A stretch of 64,000 nucleotides of DNA from Proluteimonas flavola (GCF_021191705.1 NZ_JAIWPU010000021.1:39790-103789); one strand, 5' to 3'; positions 15,546-25,203 are shown, counted from the first letter of the stretch. Numbers and translations are program-made. Notes: generated by a model from the sequence alone, not told the origin.

Positions 15546-18446
15546 ATGCTCGACGCAATCAACACTCGCCCCGTACACGTGTCCGAACGCCAACGCCCCG
15601 ATTCGCCGCCGCAGCCGCCTGCCGATGCACTTGTACGCGCGAGGGACATCCTCGCCACCGCCCCGGCCGGATGTTCGATCGCGATCGCCTGGCATTGCCC
15701 GTCCGTCGGCCGCGGCGCGATCCATGCGCCGGACGCACCGGTCGCCCTGGCGGACACCGCGACGGCTGTGCTCGACGACGATGCAGTCGCCGTCGACGAT
15801 CTGCGTCTCCACCGCGCGGTGCGCGGCGGGGCGCGCGTGGCGGTCGTGGTGGAAGCCGGGGATGACGATGCGATGTGCACCGCCTGGGCGCGCCTTGCGG
15901 CGAACGGTCTGCTCGCCGCGCTCGACGCGCTCGCCACCGATCAGGTCGTCGCGACGCTGCGACGGTCCGAACGCCTGCAGCAGGCGCTGTACGAGATCGC
16001 GGATCTGGCCGGTTCGTCACTGGAGATGGACGACGTGCTGGCGCGCATCCATGGCGTGGTCGGCGGACTGATGACCGCCGAGAACTTCTACATCGTGCTC
16101 TACGACGATCTCAGCGAGACGCTGCGCTTTTTGTACTTCGTCGATGCCCTCGATCCCTGGACCGCCGATCCCGGACAGGAGCTGCACGTCAGCGACATGC
16201 CCAACAGCCTGACCCTCGCGCTGCTGCGCGAGGGCCAGCCGATGCTGGGACCGTCGGCGCAGCTGCGGCGCGCCCACGGTGTCGACGACGATGAGCTGCT
16301 GCACGGTCCGGACAGCGCCGACTGGCTGGGCGTGCCGCTGCGGCGCGACGGCCGCGTCTGTGGCGCGATCGTGGTGCAGAGCTACGACCGCCCCGATCGC
16401 TACAGCCAGGACGACCGGGCGCTGCTGGAGTTCGTGGCCCAGCACATCCTCACCGCGCTCGACCGCAAGCAGGCGCAAGCCGAACTGGAACGCCGCGTCG
16501 ATTCGCGTACCCAGGAGCTGCAGGAAGCGAACTTCGGCCTGCAGGCGCAGATCGCCGAGCGCGCGCGCGCCGAGCGGCTGCAGCGGGCGCTGTACCGGAT
16601 CAGCGAACTGTCGGTCGCTGCCGGCAGCGTCGAGCGGTTCTATGCCGACGTGCACGCGATCGTCGGCGAGTTGCTGTACGCGCGGAACTTCTACATCGCG
16701 ATGCTGAGCCAGGACGGGCAGCGTCTCGAGTTTCCGTACTCGGTCGACGAGCGCGACGTGGCGCGTCGCCCGCGCGAACGGGCCAACGGCCTCACCGAAT
16801 ACGTCATCGGCACTGGCGAACCGCTGCTCGCGCGGCGCGAGAGCATCGTGCTGCTGGAAGCCAGCGGCAAACTGCAGAGCCGAGGCACCCACGCGCAGTG
16901 CTGGCTGGGCGTGCCGCTGAGTCGCGATGGCCGGCCGGTCGGCGCGATCGCGGTGCAGAGCTACGACCCGGACATCAGCTTCGCGCACAGCGACCAGGCG
17001 CTGCTGACCTTCGTCGCGCATCACATCGACAACGCGCTGGAACGCAAGCGCGCGCAGGAAGCACTGAAGGCGGCGCACACCGAACTCGAATTCCGGGTCG
17101 ACGCACGCACCCGCGAACTCGAGGAAGCCAATCGCGAGCTGCGGGCCCAGATCGGCGAGCGCGTGCGCGCGCAGCAACGCTTGGTGCACCAGGCCCGCCA
17201 CGATCCGCTGACCGGCCTGCCGAACCGCGTGCAGTTGCTCGAACATCTCAATGCCGTACTCGGATCATCGGAAAGTCGTCAGCAACCGTTCGCGGTCCTG
17301 TTCCTCGATCTCGACCGCTTCAAGCTGGTCAACGACAGCGTCGGCCATGCGGCAGGCGATGCGATGCTGGTCGAGATCGCACAACGCATCTCCGCGCTGC
17401 TCGGCCCGCAGGACATGGCCGCGCGCTTCGGCGGCGACGAGTTCGCCCTGGTGCTGGGCGGCGTCGACGATGCGGGCGTCGCAGACACGATGGCCGCGGC
17501 GCTGTTGGCGGCGCTGTCGCGACCGGTTTGGGTGGCCGGGCACGAGCTCTACCCCTCGGGCAGCATCGGGATCGCGATGTCGCATGCCGGTGCCGACGGC
17601 GACGGCCTGCTGCGCGACGCCGACGCGGCGATGTACCGCGCCAAGGCCTGCGGCCGCGACCGCAGCGAACGTTTCGACGAGGCGATGCGCGCAGAGGCCA
17701 TGCGCCTGCTCGATCTCGAGGCGGACCTGCGCCGGGCGATCCTGCAGGAGGCGTTCGAGCCGTTCTTCCAGCCCATCGTGCGCCTCTCCGACGGCGTGGT
17801 GATCGGCCACGAGGCGCTGCTGCGCTGGCGCCACGAACTGCACGGCATCCTGCCGCCGGCCGAGTTCATCGGGGTGGGCGAGGACAGCGGCCTGATCGAA
17901 CAGGTCGACTGGCTGATGTATCGCAAGGTCATCGGCATGATGGCGACCTCCAAGCTTCCGGGGTACGTGTCGATCAATGTCTCGCCGCGGCATTTCCGTT
18001 CCGACGATTTCGTCGAGCGGCTGCTGCTTCTGGTCGATGATGCGGGCGCCGATCCGGCGCGCCTGCGCATCGAGATCACCGAGGTCGCGCTGCTCGACGA
18101 TGCGCCGCGTGCGCTGCGCATGCTCAGCCTGCTGCGCGAACGCGGCGTGCTCGCGCTGCTGGACGACTTCGGTACCGGCTTCTCGGCGTTGTCCTATCTG
18201 CACCGGTTCCCGATCCAGGCGCTGAAGATCGACCAGAGCTTCGTGCAGGGGCTGGGCAGCGATCTGCACGCCGAGAGCCTCGCCCTGGTCCGCGCGATCC
18301 TCGCGCTCGCCGGCACGCTCGGCATCGACACGATCGCCGAGGGCATCGAGACCCGGGCGCAGCGCGATATGCTCGACGAACTCGGCTGCCAGTACGGGCA
18401 GGGCTATCTGTACGGGCGACCCGCGCCGATCCGGGACGGGCGCTGA
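15546..18446 (+). CDS. Dual-GAF diguanylate cyclase/phosphodiesterase (GGDEF-EAL)
   Basis: A 966-residue c-di-GMP turnover protein. Order: poorly conserved N terminus (~1-125), GAF 1 (~140-310), coiled coil with RVDSRTQELQEANFGLQAQI, GAF 2 (~345-505), second coiled coil with a near-identical RVDARTRELEEANRELRAQI, GGDEF domain (~560-715, motif RFGGDEFALVL intact) and EAL domain (~735-960, with GHEALLRW, SINVSPRHF, IEITEVAL, LLDDFGTGFSAL and ALKIDQSFV). Both catalytic sites look complete, so direction of flux must be set by the GAF sensors. No membrane segments; cytosolic. ATG 15546 was chosen because the longer frame overlaps the divergent sigma gene. Confidence 0.92.
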   Translation: MLDAINTRPVHVSERQRPDSPPQPPADALVRARDILATAPAGCSIAIAWHCPSVGRGAIHAPDAPVALADTATAVLDDDAVAVDDLRLHRAVRGGARVAVVVEAGDDDAMCTAWARLAANGLLAALDALATDQVVATLRRSERLQQALYEIADLAGSSLEMDDVLARIHGVVGGLMTAENFYIVLYDDLSETLRFLYFVDALDPWTADPGQELHVSDMPNSLTLALLREGQPMLGPSAQLRRAHGVDDDELLHGPDSADWLGVPLRRDGRVCGAIVVQSYDRPDRYSQDDRALLEFVAQHILTALDRKQAQAELERRVDSRTQELQEANFGLQAQIAERARAERLQRALYRISELSVAAGSVERFYADVHAIVGELLYARNFYIAMLSQDGQRLEFPYSVDERDVARRPRERANGLTEYVIGTGEPLLARRESIVLLEASGKLQSRGTHAQCWLGVPLSRDGRPVGAIAVQSYDPDISFAHSDQALLTFVAHHIDNALERKRAQEALKAAHTELEFRVDARTRELEEANRELRAQIGERVRAQQRLVHQARHDPLTGLPNRVQLLEHLNAVLGSSESRQQPFAVLFLDLDRFKLVNDSVGHAAGDAMLVEIAQRISALLGPQDMAARFGGDEFALVLGGVDDAGVADTMAAALLAALSRPVWVAGHELYPSGSIGIAMSHAGADGDGLLRDADAAMYRAKACGRDRSERFDEAMRAEAMRLLDLEADLRRAILQEAFEPFFQPIVRLSDGVVIGHEALLRWRHELHGILPPAEFIGVGEDSGLIEQVDWLMYRKVIGMMATSKLPGYVSINVSPRHFRSDDFVERLLLLVDDAGADPARLRIEITEVALLDDAPRALRMLSLLRERGVLALLDDFGTGFSALSYLHRFPIQALKIDQSFVQGLGSDLHAESLALVRAILALAGTLGIDTIAEGIETRAQRDMLDELGCQYGQGYLYGRPAPIRDGR

Positions 18447-18494
18447 TGGCGCGATGCTAGAGTGCCGGCGATTTTTCGAACGCCGGAGCACGTC

Positions 18495-19415
18495 ATGCAG
18501 CAGATCCTGTCCTATCCGATCGGCATACCCGGGCAGCCCTGGGGCGACGCCGAACGCGCTGCATGGCGGTCGCGCCAGCTCCGGCAGCGCAGCCATGCCG
18601 ACGATGTCGTGACGCGCGTCGATGCCTTGCGCGATCGTTTCGACATCGAGACCTACGCCACGCTCGACGCGGGCGGCCGCAGTTATCCGCTGCTCGCGAT
18701 CCGCAGCCGCGACTGGAACCCGGATCTGCCGATCGGCGTGGTCACCGGTGGCGTGCACGGCTACGAGACCAGCGGCATCGAAGGTGCCCTGGCGTTCGTC
18801 GAGCAGTGCGCTGCCGGTTACGCGGGCCGGATCAATCTGCTGGTCGTGCCGTGCGTCAGTCCGTGGGGCTACGAGCACGTCCAGCGCTGGAACGTCGATG
18901 CGATCGACCCGAATCGATCCTTCCGCGCGGGCAGTCCGGCGCAGGAATCGGCGGCGCTGGTCGCGCTGCTCGCCCCGCTGCGCGACAGCGTACTGGTCCA
19001 TGTGGATCTGCACGAGACCACCGATACCGACGAATCCGAGTTCCGTCCGGCGTTGGCGGCGCGCGACGGCATGCCGTTCGAGCCGGGCGGCATTCCCGAT
19101 GGCTTCTATCTGGTCGACGACAGCGAGCACCCGCAGCCCGCGTTCCAGCAGGCCGTGATCGCCGCGGTGGAGCGGGTGACGCACATCGCGCCGGCCGATG
19201 CCGATGGCGGGATGATCGGCTCGCCGGTCGTCGCCCATGGCGTCATCGAGTATCCGCTGGAGAGGCTTGGCCTGTGCGCCGGCATCACCGGCGCGCGCTA
19301 CGTGACCACGACCGAGGTCTATCCCGACAGCCCGCGCACCACGCCGGCCCAATGCAATGCCGCCCAGGTCGCATCGATCGTCGCGGCGCTGGATTACGCG
19401 CTGGCGCACCGCTGA
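18495..19415 (+). CDS. M14-family metallocarboxypeptidase-like protein
   Basis: A 306-residue protein of the zinc carboxypeptidase/succinylglutamate-desuccinylase-like fold. The zinc ligands are in GGVHGYETSG (HxxE) and VHVDLHETTD (the later His). No signal peptide, so cytosolic. ATG 18495 follows GGAG at good spacing. Sequence between the motifs (PCVSPWGYEHVQRWN, DPNRSF) is typical of bacterial M14 proteins. Substrate unknown; cleavage of C-terminal amino acids or deacylation is the family chemistry. Confidence 0.85.
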   Translation: MQQILSYPIGIPGQPWGDAERAAWRSRQLRQRSHADDVVTRVDALRDRFDIETYATLDAGGRSYPLLAIRSRDWNPDLPIGVVTGGVHGYETSGIEGALAFVEQCAAGYAGRINLLVVPCVSPWGYEHVQRWNVDAIDPNRSFRAGSPAQESAALVALLAPLRDSVLVHVDLHETTDTDESEFRPALAARDGMPFEPGGIPDGFYLVDDSEHPQPAFQQAVIAAVERVTHIAPADADGGMIGSPVVAHGVIEYPLERLGLCAGITGARYVTTTEVYPDSPRTTPAQCNAAQVASIVAALDYALAHR

Positions 19416-19519
19416 ATCGCCCCGACATGCGCGCTGTCGCGTGTCGTTCGTGGCGGCCGGGTGCCGGTGGCCACCTGCGGCGATTACCATCGAGGCCCGA
19501 TCCGCCGCAGGAGCACGCC

Positions 19520-20422
19520 ATGGCCACACCGCCGAAGCAGACCGCACGCGACTTCGATCCCGATGTCCTCGCCCTGTTCGACGACTACGTGCACGGCGCG
19601 ATCGATCGCCGCGGATTCCTCACGCGCGCGGGTCGCATCGCCGGCGCCGCGGGCGCGGTGGGGCTGCTGGCCGCACTGAGCCCGCAGTTCGCGAGCGCGC
19701 AGCAGATCGCGCCGGACGATGCGCGGTTGCAGACGCGCCGCGTGGAATTCGAGTCGCCCAGGGGCAATGGCCGCGGAGGCGGCTACCTCGCGCGGCCGGC
19801 CGGGGCGACCGGTCCGCTGCCGCTCGTGCTGGTGGTGCACGAGAACCGCGGCCTCAATCCGCATATCGAGGACGTCGCGCGGCGCATCGCGCTCGAGGGT
19901 TACATCGCGTTCGCGCCGGATGCGCTGTTTCCCAAGGGCGGCTATCCGGGCGAGGAGGACGCCGCGCGCGCCCTGTTCGCCACGCTCGACCAGGACAAGG
20001 CGCGGCAGGATTTCGTCGCCGCCGCACACTGGCTGCAGGCCATCGAGGGCGGCAACGGCCATCTGGGCGTCGTGGGTTTCTGCTACGGCGGCGGCATGGC
20101 GAACTGGCTGGCGACGCAACTGCCGACACTGCGCGCCGCGGTGCCGTTCTACGGACCGGCGCCGCCGCTGGACGACGTGCCGAAGATCGCCGCGGAACTG
20201 CTGGTGGTGCTCGCGTCCAACGATGCCCGCGTCAACGCGCAGTGGCCGGACTACGAAGCCGCATTGGAGGCGGCGGGCAAGACGTTCGCGCTGTACCAGC
20301 CCGCCGACACCGAACACGGCTTCAACAACGACACCACGCCGCGCCACGACGAGGCCGCTGCGAAAGAGGCCTGGGCGCGGATGCTGGCGCTGTTCGCGCG
20401 CACGCTGAAAGTCCCGGCCTGA
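19520..20422 (+). CDS. Dienelactone hydrolase family protein, Tat-exported
   Basis: A 300-residue alpha/beta hydrolase. The N terminus carries DRRGFLTRAGRIAGAAGAVG, a twin-arginine signal, so export of the folded enzyme is likely. The catalytic triad of the family is present: Cys in GFCYGGGM, Asp in ASNDARV, His in EHGF. HENRGLNPHIEDVARR is another conserved block. Substrate unknown; families of this type open lactones or hydrolyse esters. Start chosen from the GGAG ribosome site and the position of the Tat signal. Confidence 0.9.
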   Translation: MATPPKQTARDFDPDVLALFDDYVHGAIDRRGFLTRAGRIAGAAGAVGLLAALSPQFASAQQIAPDDARLQTRRVEFESPRGNGRGGGYLARPAGATGPLPLVLVVHENRGLNPHIEDVARRIALEGYIAFAPDALFPKGGYPGEEDAARALFATLDQDKARQDFVAAAHWLQAIEGGNGHLGVVGFCYGGGMANWLATQLPTLRAAVPFYGPAPPLDDVPKIAAELLVVLASNDARVNAQWPDYEAALEAAGKTFALYQPADTEHGFNNDTTPRHDEAAAKEAWARMLALFARTLKVPA

Positions 20423-20424
20423 GG

Positions 20425-20654
20425 ATGCTGCGGGGCCTGCACCATGTCGCGGTGATCTGCGGCGATTACGCGGTGTCGAAGGCGTTCGACGTCGAGACGC
20501 TGGGCCTGCGGGTGCTGGCCGAGCATTACCGCGAGGAACGGCAGTCGTGGAAGCTCGATCTCGCCCTGCCGGACGGCGGGCAGGTCGAGCTGTTCCCGTT
20601 TCCGGACGCGCCACCGCGGCCGTCGTAGCCGGAAGCGCGCGGCCTGCACCTGAC
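20425..20654 (+). pseudogene. Truncated VOC/glyoxalase-like gene
   Basis: The frame from ATG 20425 reads MLRGLHHVAVICGDYAVSKA then LDLALPDGGQVELFPFPDAP, the N-terminal half of a YaeR-like vicinal-oxygen-chelate protein (usually ~130 residues). It hits a TAG at 20626-20628. The in-frame codons beyond (PEARGL) continue the family sequence, so the TAG replaces a normal codon (probably Tyr). Homology then stops at the 3' end of the convergent GST gene at 20655. Nonsense mutation plus 3' loss: not functional. It begins 2 nt after the hydrolase stop, so once an operon partner. Confidence 0.8.
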
Positions 20655-21617
20655 TCAGAACCGGGCCGGAAACACCGGTTCCGGGCCGACCGGCACGATG
20701 CCGGTCGGATTGATCTGGCGATGGCTCTGGTAGTAGTGGCGCCGGATGTGCTCGAAGTCCACCGTCGGCGCGACCGCGGGCTCGGCGTACAGCCGCTGCG
20801 CGTAGGCCGAGAGCACCGGGTAGTCCCGCAACTGCCGCAGATTGCACTTGAAATGCCCGTGGTAGACCGCGTCGAAGCGGAGCAGGGTGGTGAACAGCCG
20901 CCAGTCGGCTTCGGTCTGCACGTCGCCGCACAGCCAGGTCCGGTCGGACAGATGCGATTCCAGCCAGTCGAGGGTCTCGAACACGCCGCGCGCGGCGTTC
21001 TCGTAGGCGGACTGGCTGGTCGCGAAGCCCGCCTTGTAGACGCCGTTGTTCAGGCCGTCGTAGATGCGCGCGTTGAGCGCGTCGATCTCGCCGAGCAGCG
21101 CCGCCGGTACGAAATCGCCCGGCGTCGCGCCCACGCCGTCGAAGGCGCTGTTGAACATCCGGATGATGTCGGCCGATTCGTTGCTGACGATGGTCTCGCG
21201 CTGCGTGTCCCACAGCACCGGCACGGTCACGCGGCCGGTGTAGCGGGGATCGGCGCGTACGTAGAGGTGCCAGACCGTCTCCGCGCCGTACAGCGGATCG
21301 GGCATCACGCCGGGACCGGTTGCGAAGGTCCAGCCGTCGTCGGCCATCAGCCAGTGGGTGACCGACAGCCCGATCATCGCCTGCAGGCCCTTGAGTTCGC
21401 GGAAGATCGTCGCGCGATGCGCCCAGGGGCAGGCGCGGGCCACGTAGAGGTGGTAGCGGCCGGGTTCGGCGGCGAACCCGCCTTCGCCGCTCGGGCCGGG
21501 TGCACCGTCGGCCGTGACCCAGTTGCGGAACTTCGAATCGGGCCGTTGCAGCGTGCCGTCCTCGCCGACGAGCTTGTCCTCGTCGGATTCCCAACGGCCT
21601 TCGATCAACATGCCCAT
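20655..21617 (-). CDS. Glutathionyl-hydroquinone reductase-type glutathione S-transferase
   Basis: A 320-residue Xi-class GST (YqjG/EcGHR family). It reduces glutathionyl-hydroquinones in the cytosol. The catalytic cysteine is in ARACPWAHRA. SNESADIIRMFN, TWLCGDVQTEADWRLFTTLL and FDAVYHGHFKCN are strong family blocks. Complete length. The start at 21617 (MGM) could also be the ATG two codons later. Its 3' end abuts the decayed VOC gene on the other strand. Confidence 0.93.
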   Translation of the reverse strand: MGMLIEGRWESDEDKLVGEDGTLQRPDSKFRNWVTADGAPGPSGEGGFAAEPGRYHLYVARACPWAHRATIFRELKGLQAMIGLSVTHWLMADDGWTFATGPGVMPDPLYGAETVWHLYVRADPRYTGRVTVPVLWDTQRETIVSNESADIIRMFNSAFDGVGATPGDFVPAALLGEIDALNARIYDGLNNGVYKAGFATSQSAYENAARGVFETLDWLESHLSDRTWLCGDVQTEADWRLFTTLLRFDAVYHGHFKCNLRQLRDYPVLSAYAQRLYAEPAVAPTVDFEHIRRHYYQSHRQINPTGIVPVGPEPVFPARF

Positions 21618-21831
21618 GCGGTCTGTTCCTGTGCGGTTGCGGCGATGCGCGGTGATCCCACCCTCGCCGATTCCGGATCAAGGCGACGTCTCCGCGCCCG
21701 TGTCCAATCCGCCATTGCTCCGTTCCGCAGACTGCAAGCAACGTGGTCGGGCGCGTGACGACGCGCTGACGTGACCGCACGGTCACGCCGGCGACGCCAT
21801 GCTGTTGCGCCGCGATCCGCACCGAGACCTC

Positions 21832-22791
21832 ATGCGCAGTCCCCCGCAGAATCCGCACGATCTGGGCCGCCACGATCTGCAGGACATCCTGAAGACGATC
21901 CACGCGGAGGTTCGCGAACGCTTCGACGCGCAGAAGGGCAAGGTCGCCGATTACATTCCCGCGCTCGCGTCCGTGCCGCGCGACACCTTCGGCATGGCGG
22001 TCGCGACGCTCGACGGCGATGTCTACACGGTGGGCGAGGCGCATGCGCCATTCTCGATCCAGAGCATTTCCAAGGTGCATACGCTGGCGCTGGCACTCGA
22101 CAGGGCCGGCGACGATCTGTGGAAGCGTGTCGGCCGAGAGCCCTCGGGCGATCCATTCAACTCGCTGATCCAGCTCGAGCACGAGGCCGGCATTCCGCGC
22201 AATCCCTTCATCAACGCCGGCGCGATCGTCGTCGCCGACGTGATCCTGTCGCATTACGACGATCCGGAAGCCGCGCTGCTGCAGTTCATGCGCGACCGTA
22301 GCGGCAATGCCGGAATCGGCCGCGACGACGAGATCTGGGAGTCCGAGCGCAAGAGCGGCTATCGCAACGTGGCGCTGGCCAACTTCATCCGCAGCTTCGG
22401 CAACATCCACAACGACGTGCAGGCGGTGCTGGATTTCTATTACTTCCAGTGCGCGCTGAAGATGAACTGCATCGACCTCGCGCGCAGCCTGCAGTTCCTC
22501 GCCGACCGCGGCACATGCCCGTCATCGGGCGAGCAGGTGACCAGCATCGAACGCGCCAGGCGCATCAATGCGGTGATGATGACCTGCGGCACCTACGACG
22601 CCGCCGGCGAGTTCGCGTTCCATGTCGGACTGCCGGCCAAGAGCGGCGTCGGCGGCGGCATCGTCGCGGTGGTGCCGCACGTGCTGAATCTGTGCGTCTG
22701 GTCGCCGGCGCTCGACGAGAAGGGCAATTCGCTGCTCGGCGGCTATGCCTTGCACCGCTTCACGCGCATGACCGGCCTGTCGGTGTTCTGA
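21832..22791 (+). CDS. glsA: Glutaminase
   Basis: A 319-residue beta-lactamase-fold glutaminase that hydrolyses glutamine to glutamate and ammonia. The catalytic SxxK is in FSIQSISKVH; NPFINAGAIV, IHNDVQAVLDFYY and LPAKSGVGGGI are diagnostic. The start at 21832 gives near-standard length. An ATG at 21799 would add eleven residues; neither has a clear ribosome site. Cytosolic. Convergent with the glucanase gene. Confidence 0.93.
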   Translation: MRSPPQNPHDLGRHDLQDILKTIHAEVRERFDAQKGKVADYIPALASVPRDTFGMAVATLDGDVYTVGEAHAPFSIQSISKVHTLALALDRAGDDLWKRVGREPSGDPFNSLIQLEHEAGIPRNPFINAGAIVVADVILSHYDDPEAALLQFMRDRSGNAGIGRDDEIWESERKSGYRNVALANFIRSFGNIHNDVQAVLDFYYFQCALKMNCIDLARSLQFLADRGTCPSSGEQVTSIERARRINAVMMTCGTYDAAGEFAFHVGLPAKSGVGGGIVAVVPHVLNLCVWSPALDEKGNSLLGGYALHRFTRMTGLSVF

Positions 22792-22817
22792 GCCGGGCGC
22801 GGCGCACCACGCCCGGC
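22792..22817. terminator. GC-rich stem-loop between convergent glsA and the glucanase gene
   Basis: GCCGGGCG (22792-22799) and CGCCCGGC (22810-22817) form an 8-bp stem directly after the glsA stop. No T run follows, so it may be a weak bidirectional terminator. Confidence 0.4.
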
Positions 22818-22825
22818 CCCGGTGC

Positions 22826-24187
22826 TCACGGGCTCTGGTAGACGACGTTGTCGATGAACAGTTCGACGTCCTGCGCCGGCGGATCGGCGACGACCATGAA
22901 CATCTGTTTCACCGCATGCAGGTCGAGATCGTAGAAGTCGCTGAAGGGGATCGTGACCTGGTGCCATTGCCCGTCGCGCACCAGCCCGTAGTTCGGCCCG
23001 CCCGCCGCGAAATCGACCCAGCTGTCGCCGAACGAAGTGTTGATGCCGATCTTGAACGTCGACGTCGTGGTTGTGCGCATGTGGAACTTCAGCGAACCGC
23101 CGGCGTAGGCGCTCATGTTGCGGTAGTCGGTCAGGATGCCGAGACCGAACCACTGCCCGGCGCTCGCGCGGAACGCCATCGCCTCGTTGCCTTCGAACGG
23201 CGCGGCACTGATCGGGGCGAGGTTGTTCCAGACGAACAGATCCGCGTCGCTGCCGAAATCCAGCGCGCCGGCCAGGCCGCCCTGTTCGGAGTAGACGCCG
23301 AAGCGACCGGCCGGCACCGCGCTGTTGCCGCCGATATGCAACTCGCTGTCGGGATGGTCCTGGTACAGGCGGATCCAGTCGACGAGCATCGTCCCGGGCA
23401 GCGGCGCGGTGATGCCGTTCGGGTCGAAGATGCCGGTGTAGGTGCCGCCGACCGCGAGATTGAGCAGCAGGAAGTGCGGCTGGTGGAACTCATGCAGCGA
23501 GGCGCCTTCGATGTCGGAGATCGCCATCTCGAAGTACTGCAAGCCGTCGACGGTGACCCGGATGAAGTCCGGATCCCAGGTCATCCGGTAGAGGCGGTAG
23601 TCGTCGTGCAGGTCGCTCGGGAAATCCATGAAGTCGCCGTGGCTGGCGTGGCCGCCGCCGTAGTTCCAGTGCACCGCGCCGCCGACCCGGCGGTTGGCCA
23701 TGCCCGCGGCGATGCCATCGACGTGGCCGATCTCCATGATGTCGATCTCGCCGCGGTCGGGCCACACGCCGATCGCGCCGAGCATCCAGTACGCCGGCCA
23801 GATACCGTTGCCGGCTTCGGGCGTCTTGATGCGTGCCTCCAGCGTGCCGTACTTGAAATGCACGCGGCCTTCGGTCTTCAGGCGCGCCGATGTGAAGGGA
23901 CTGCCTTCGAAGGTCTCGCGGCGGGCTTCGATGACGAGATTGCCGTTCTCGACGCGCGCGTTCTCCGGGCGGCTGGTGTAGTACTGCAGCTCGCTGTTGC
24001 CCCAGCCGCAGATGCCGATCTGGCAGCCGGTGCCGACGTCGAAGGTCCAGGTGTTGCCGTCGATCGAAGTGCCGTTGAAGTGCTCCTCCCAGACCGGCGT
24101 CTGCGCCTGCACGTCGGCAGGCAAGGCGAATGCAGCGAGGCCGACGCAGGCGGCGATCGAAAGGGCGATGCGGGATGTGCGGTCCAT
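22826..24187 (-). CDS. Secreted GH16 beta-glucanase (laminarinase-like) with C-terminal jelly-roll domain
   Basis: A 453-residue secreted glycoside hydrolase. Signal peptide about residues 1-28. The GH16 domain (~30-280) carries the catalytic ExDxxE in GEIDIMEIG, together with WGNSELQYYTSRPEN and KYGTLEARIKTPEAGNGIWP typical of bacterial beta-1,3-glucanases. The remaining ~165 residues look like a galactose-binding or CBM-like beta-sandwich (SGSDAD-type acidic loops, VELFIDNVVY at the end). It probably degrades laminarin or fungal/oomycete walls. Start at 24187 follows AAGGAG. A LacI-type operator lies upstream. Confidence 0.92.
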   Translation of the reverse strand: MDRTSRIALSIAACVGLAAFALPADVQAQTPVWEEHFNGTSIDGNTWTFDVGTGCQIGICGWGNSELQYYTSRPENARVENGNLVIEARRETFEGSPFTSARLKTEGRVHFKYGTLEARIKTPEAGNGIWPAYWMLGAIGVWPDRGEIDIMEIGHVDGIAAGMANRRVGGAVHWNYGGGHASHGDFMDFPSDLHDDYRLYRMTWDPDFIRVTVDGLQYFEMAISDIEGASLHEFHQPHFLLLNLAVGGTYTGIFDPNGITAPLPGTMLVDWIRLYQDHPDSELHIGGNSAVPAGRFGVYSEQGGLAGALDFGSDADLFVWNNLAPISAAPFEGNEAMAFRASAGQWFGLGILTDYRNMSAYAGGSLKFHMRTTTTSTFKIGINTSFGDSWVDFAAGGPNYGLVRDGQWHQVTIPFSDFYDLDLHAVKQMFMVVADPPAQDVELFIDNVVYQSP

Positions 24188-24254
24188 GTGGGCTCCTTGC
24201 GTGATGGTGATGGGCCCACCCCCTGGTCTGGACCGGCACCGACGCTGCCGCCGA

Positions 24255-24270
24255 TTGACAACGCTGTCAA
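24255..24270. promoter_or_regulatory. LacI-type operator upstream of the glucanase gene
   Basis: TTGACA-ACGC-TGTCAA is a perfect 6-bp inverted repeat centred on CG, 68 bp before the glucanase start. LacI-family sugar regulators of Gammaproteobacteria with TonB-dependent sugar uptake bind sites of the form TGACAnCGnTGTCA. This predicts sugar-responsive control of the glucanase by a regulator encoded elsewhere. Confidence 0.65.
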
Positions 24271-24433
24271 AAATTCCTGCGGCCGATGTGCCGTTCGGGG
24301 CATGAGGTCACGGAATTGCGTTCGGATCCCGTGAAACGACGCGCATACAAGAACCGCCGATGCTGCGAATGCAGCATCGGCGGGCGAGTGCGCCACGCAT
24401 CGCGTGATGCGAGGCGTGGTGGGATGGAAACGC

Positions 24434-25135
24434 TTACGGCGCGGTGTCGACCAGCACCAGCTCCGCGTCTTCCAGCGCGGTCACGCGGATCATTGCTTCC
24501 TCCCGGATCGCAGCGCCGTCGCGGGCGTCGATGCGCGTGCCGTTGATCTCGACCGCGCCCGAGGCCGGCACCAGATAGCCGAGACGTCCATCGGCGAACG
24601 CGTACTCGGCGGTGTCGCCGGCCTTGAGCGTTGCGCCGAGTACGCGGGCCGCTGCGCGGATCGGCAGGGCATCGTCGTCCTCGTCGAAGCCGCTGGCGAG
24701 CGCGATGAAATCGCCGCTGCGCGCGTCCTTCGGGAATGGCTTGGTGCCCCAGGCCGGCGCGCCGCCGCGTGCATCGGGCATGATCCAGATCTGGAAGATC
24801 CGGGTCTGCTCGCCTTCCATGTTGTATTCGGCGTGCTGGATGCCGGTGCCCGCGCTCATCACCTGCACGTCGCCGGCGCCGGTGCGGCCGGCATTGCCGA
24901 GATTGTCCTTGTGGCTGATCGCACCTTCGCGGACGTAGGTGATGATTTCCATGTCGGAATGCGGATGCGGCGGAAAACCCGTGCGCGGCGCGATCAGATC
25001 GTCGTTCCAGACGCGCAGCGCGCCCCAGCCCATGCGCGCCGGGTCGTGATAGCTGGCGAACGAGAAGTGGTGGTGCGCATCGAGCCAGCCGTGGTTGGCG
25101 GCGCCGAGGGTGTCGAATGGACGGCGTTCGATCAT
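24434..25135 (-). CDS. Pirin family protein (YhaK/quercetinase-like bicupin)
   Basis: A 233-residue bicupin. Metal ligands lie in FPPHPHSDMEIITYV and the distal His and Glu in GTGIQHAEYN, with MEGEQTRIFQIWI closing the first cupin. Relatives show quercetin dioxygenase activity or act as redox sensors; the true substrate is unknown. The start at 25135 follows GGAG. Divergent from a LysR regulator, a common pairing for stress-induced pirins. Confidence 0.92.
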   Translation of the reverse strand: MIERRPFDTLGAANHGWLDAHHHFSFASYHDPARMGWGALRVWNDDLIAPRTGFPPHPHSDMEIITYVREGAISHKDNLGNAGRTGAGDVQVMSAGTGIQHAEYNMEGEQTRIFQIWIMPDARGGAPAWGTKPFPKDARSGDFIALASGFDEDDDALPIRAAARVLGATLKAGDTAEYAFADGRLGYLVPASGAVEINGTRIDARDGAAIREEAMIRVTALEDAELVLVDTAP

Positions 25136-25203
25136 GTCGTTCTCCAGTGCGTTTCGGGAATGACGCCACGTTACGCCTTGTGTCCCATGCGGGGAACGGA
25201 AAG

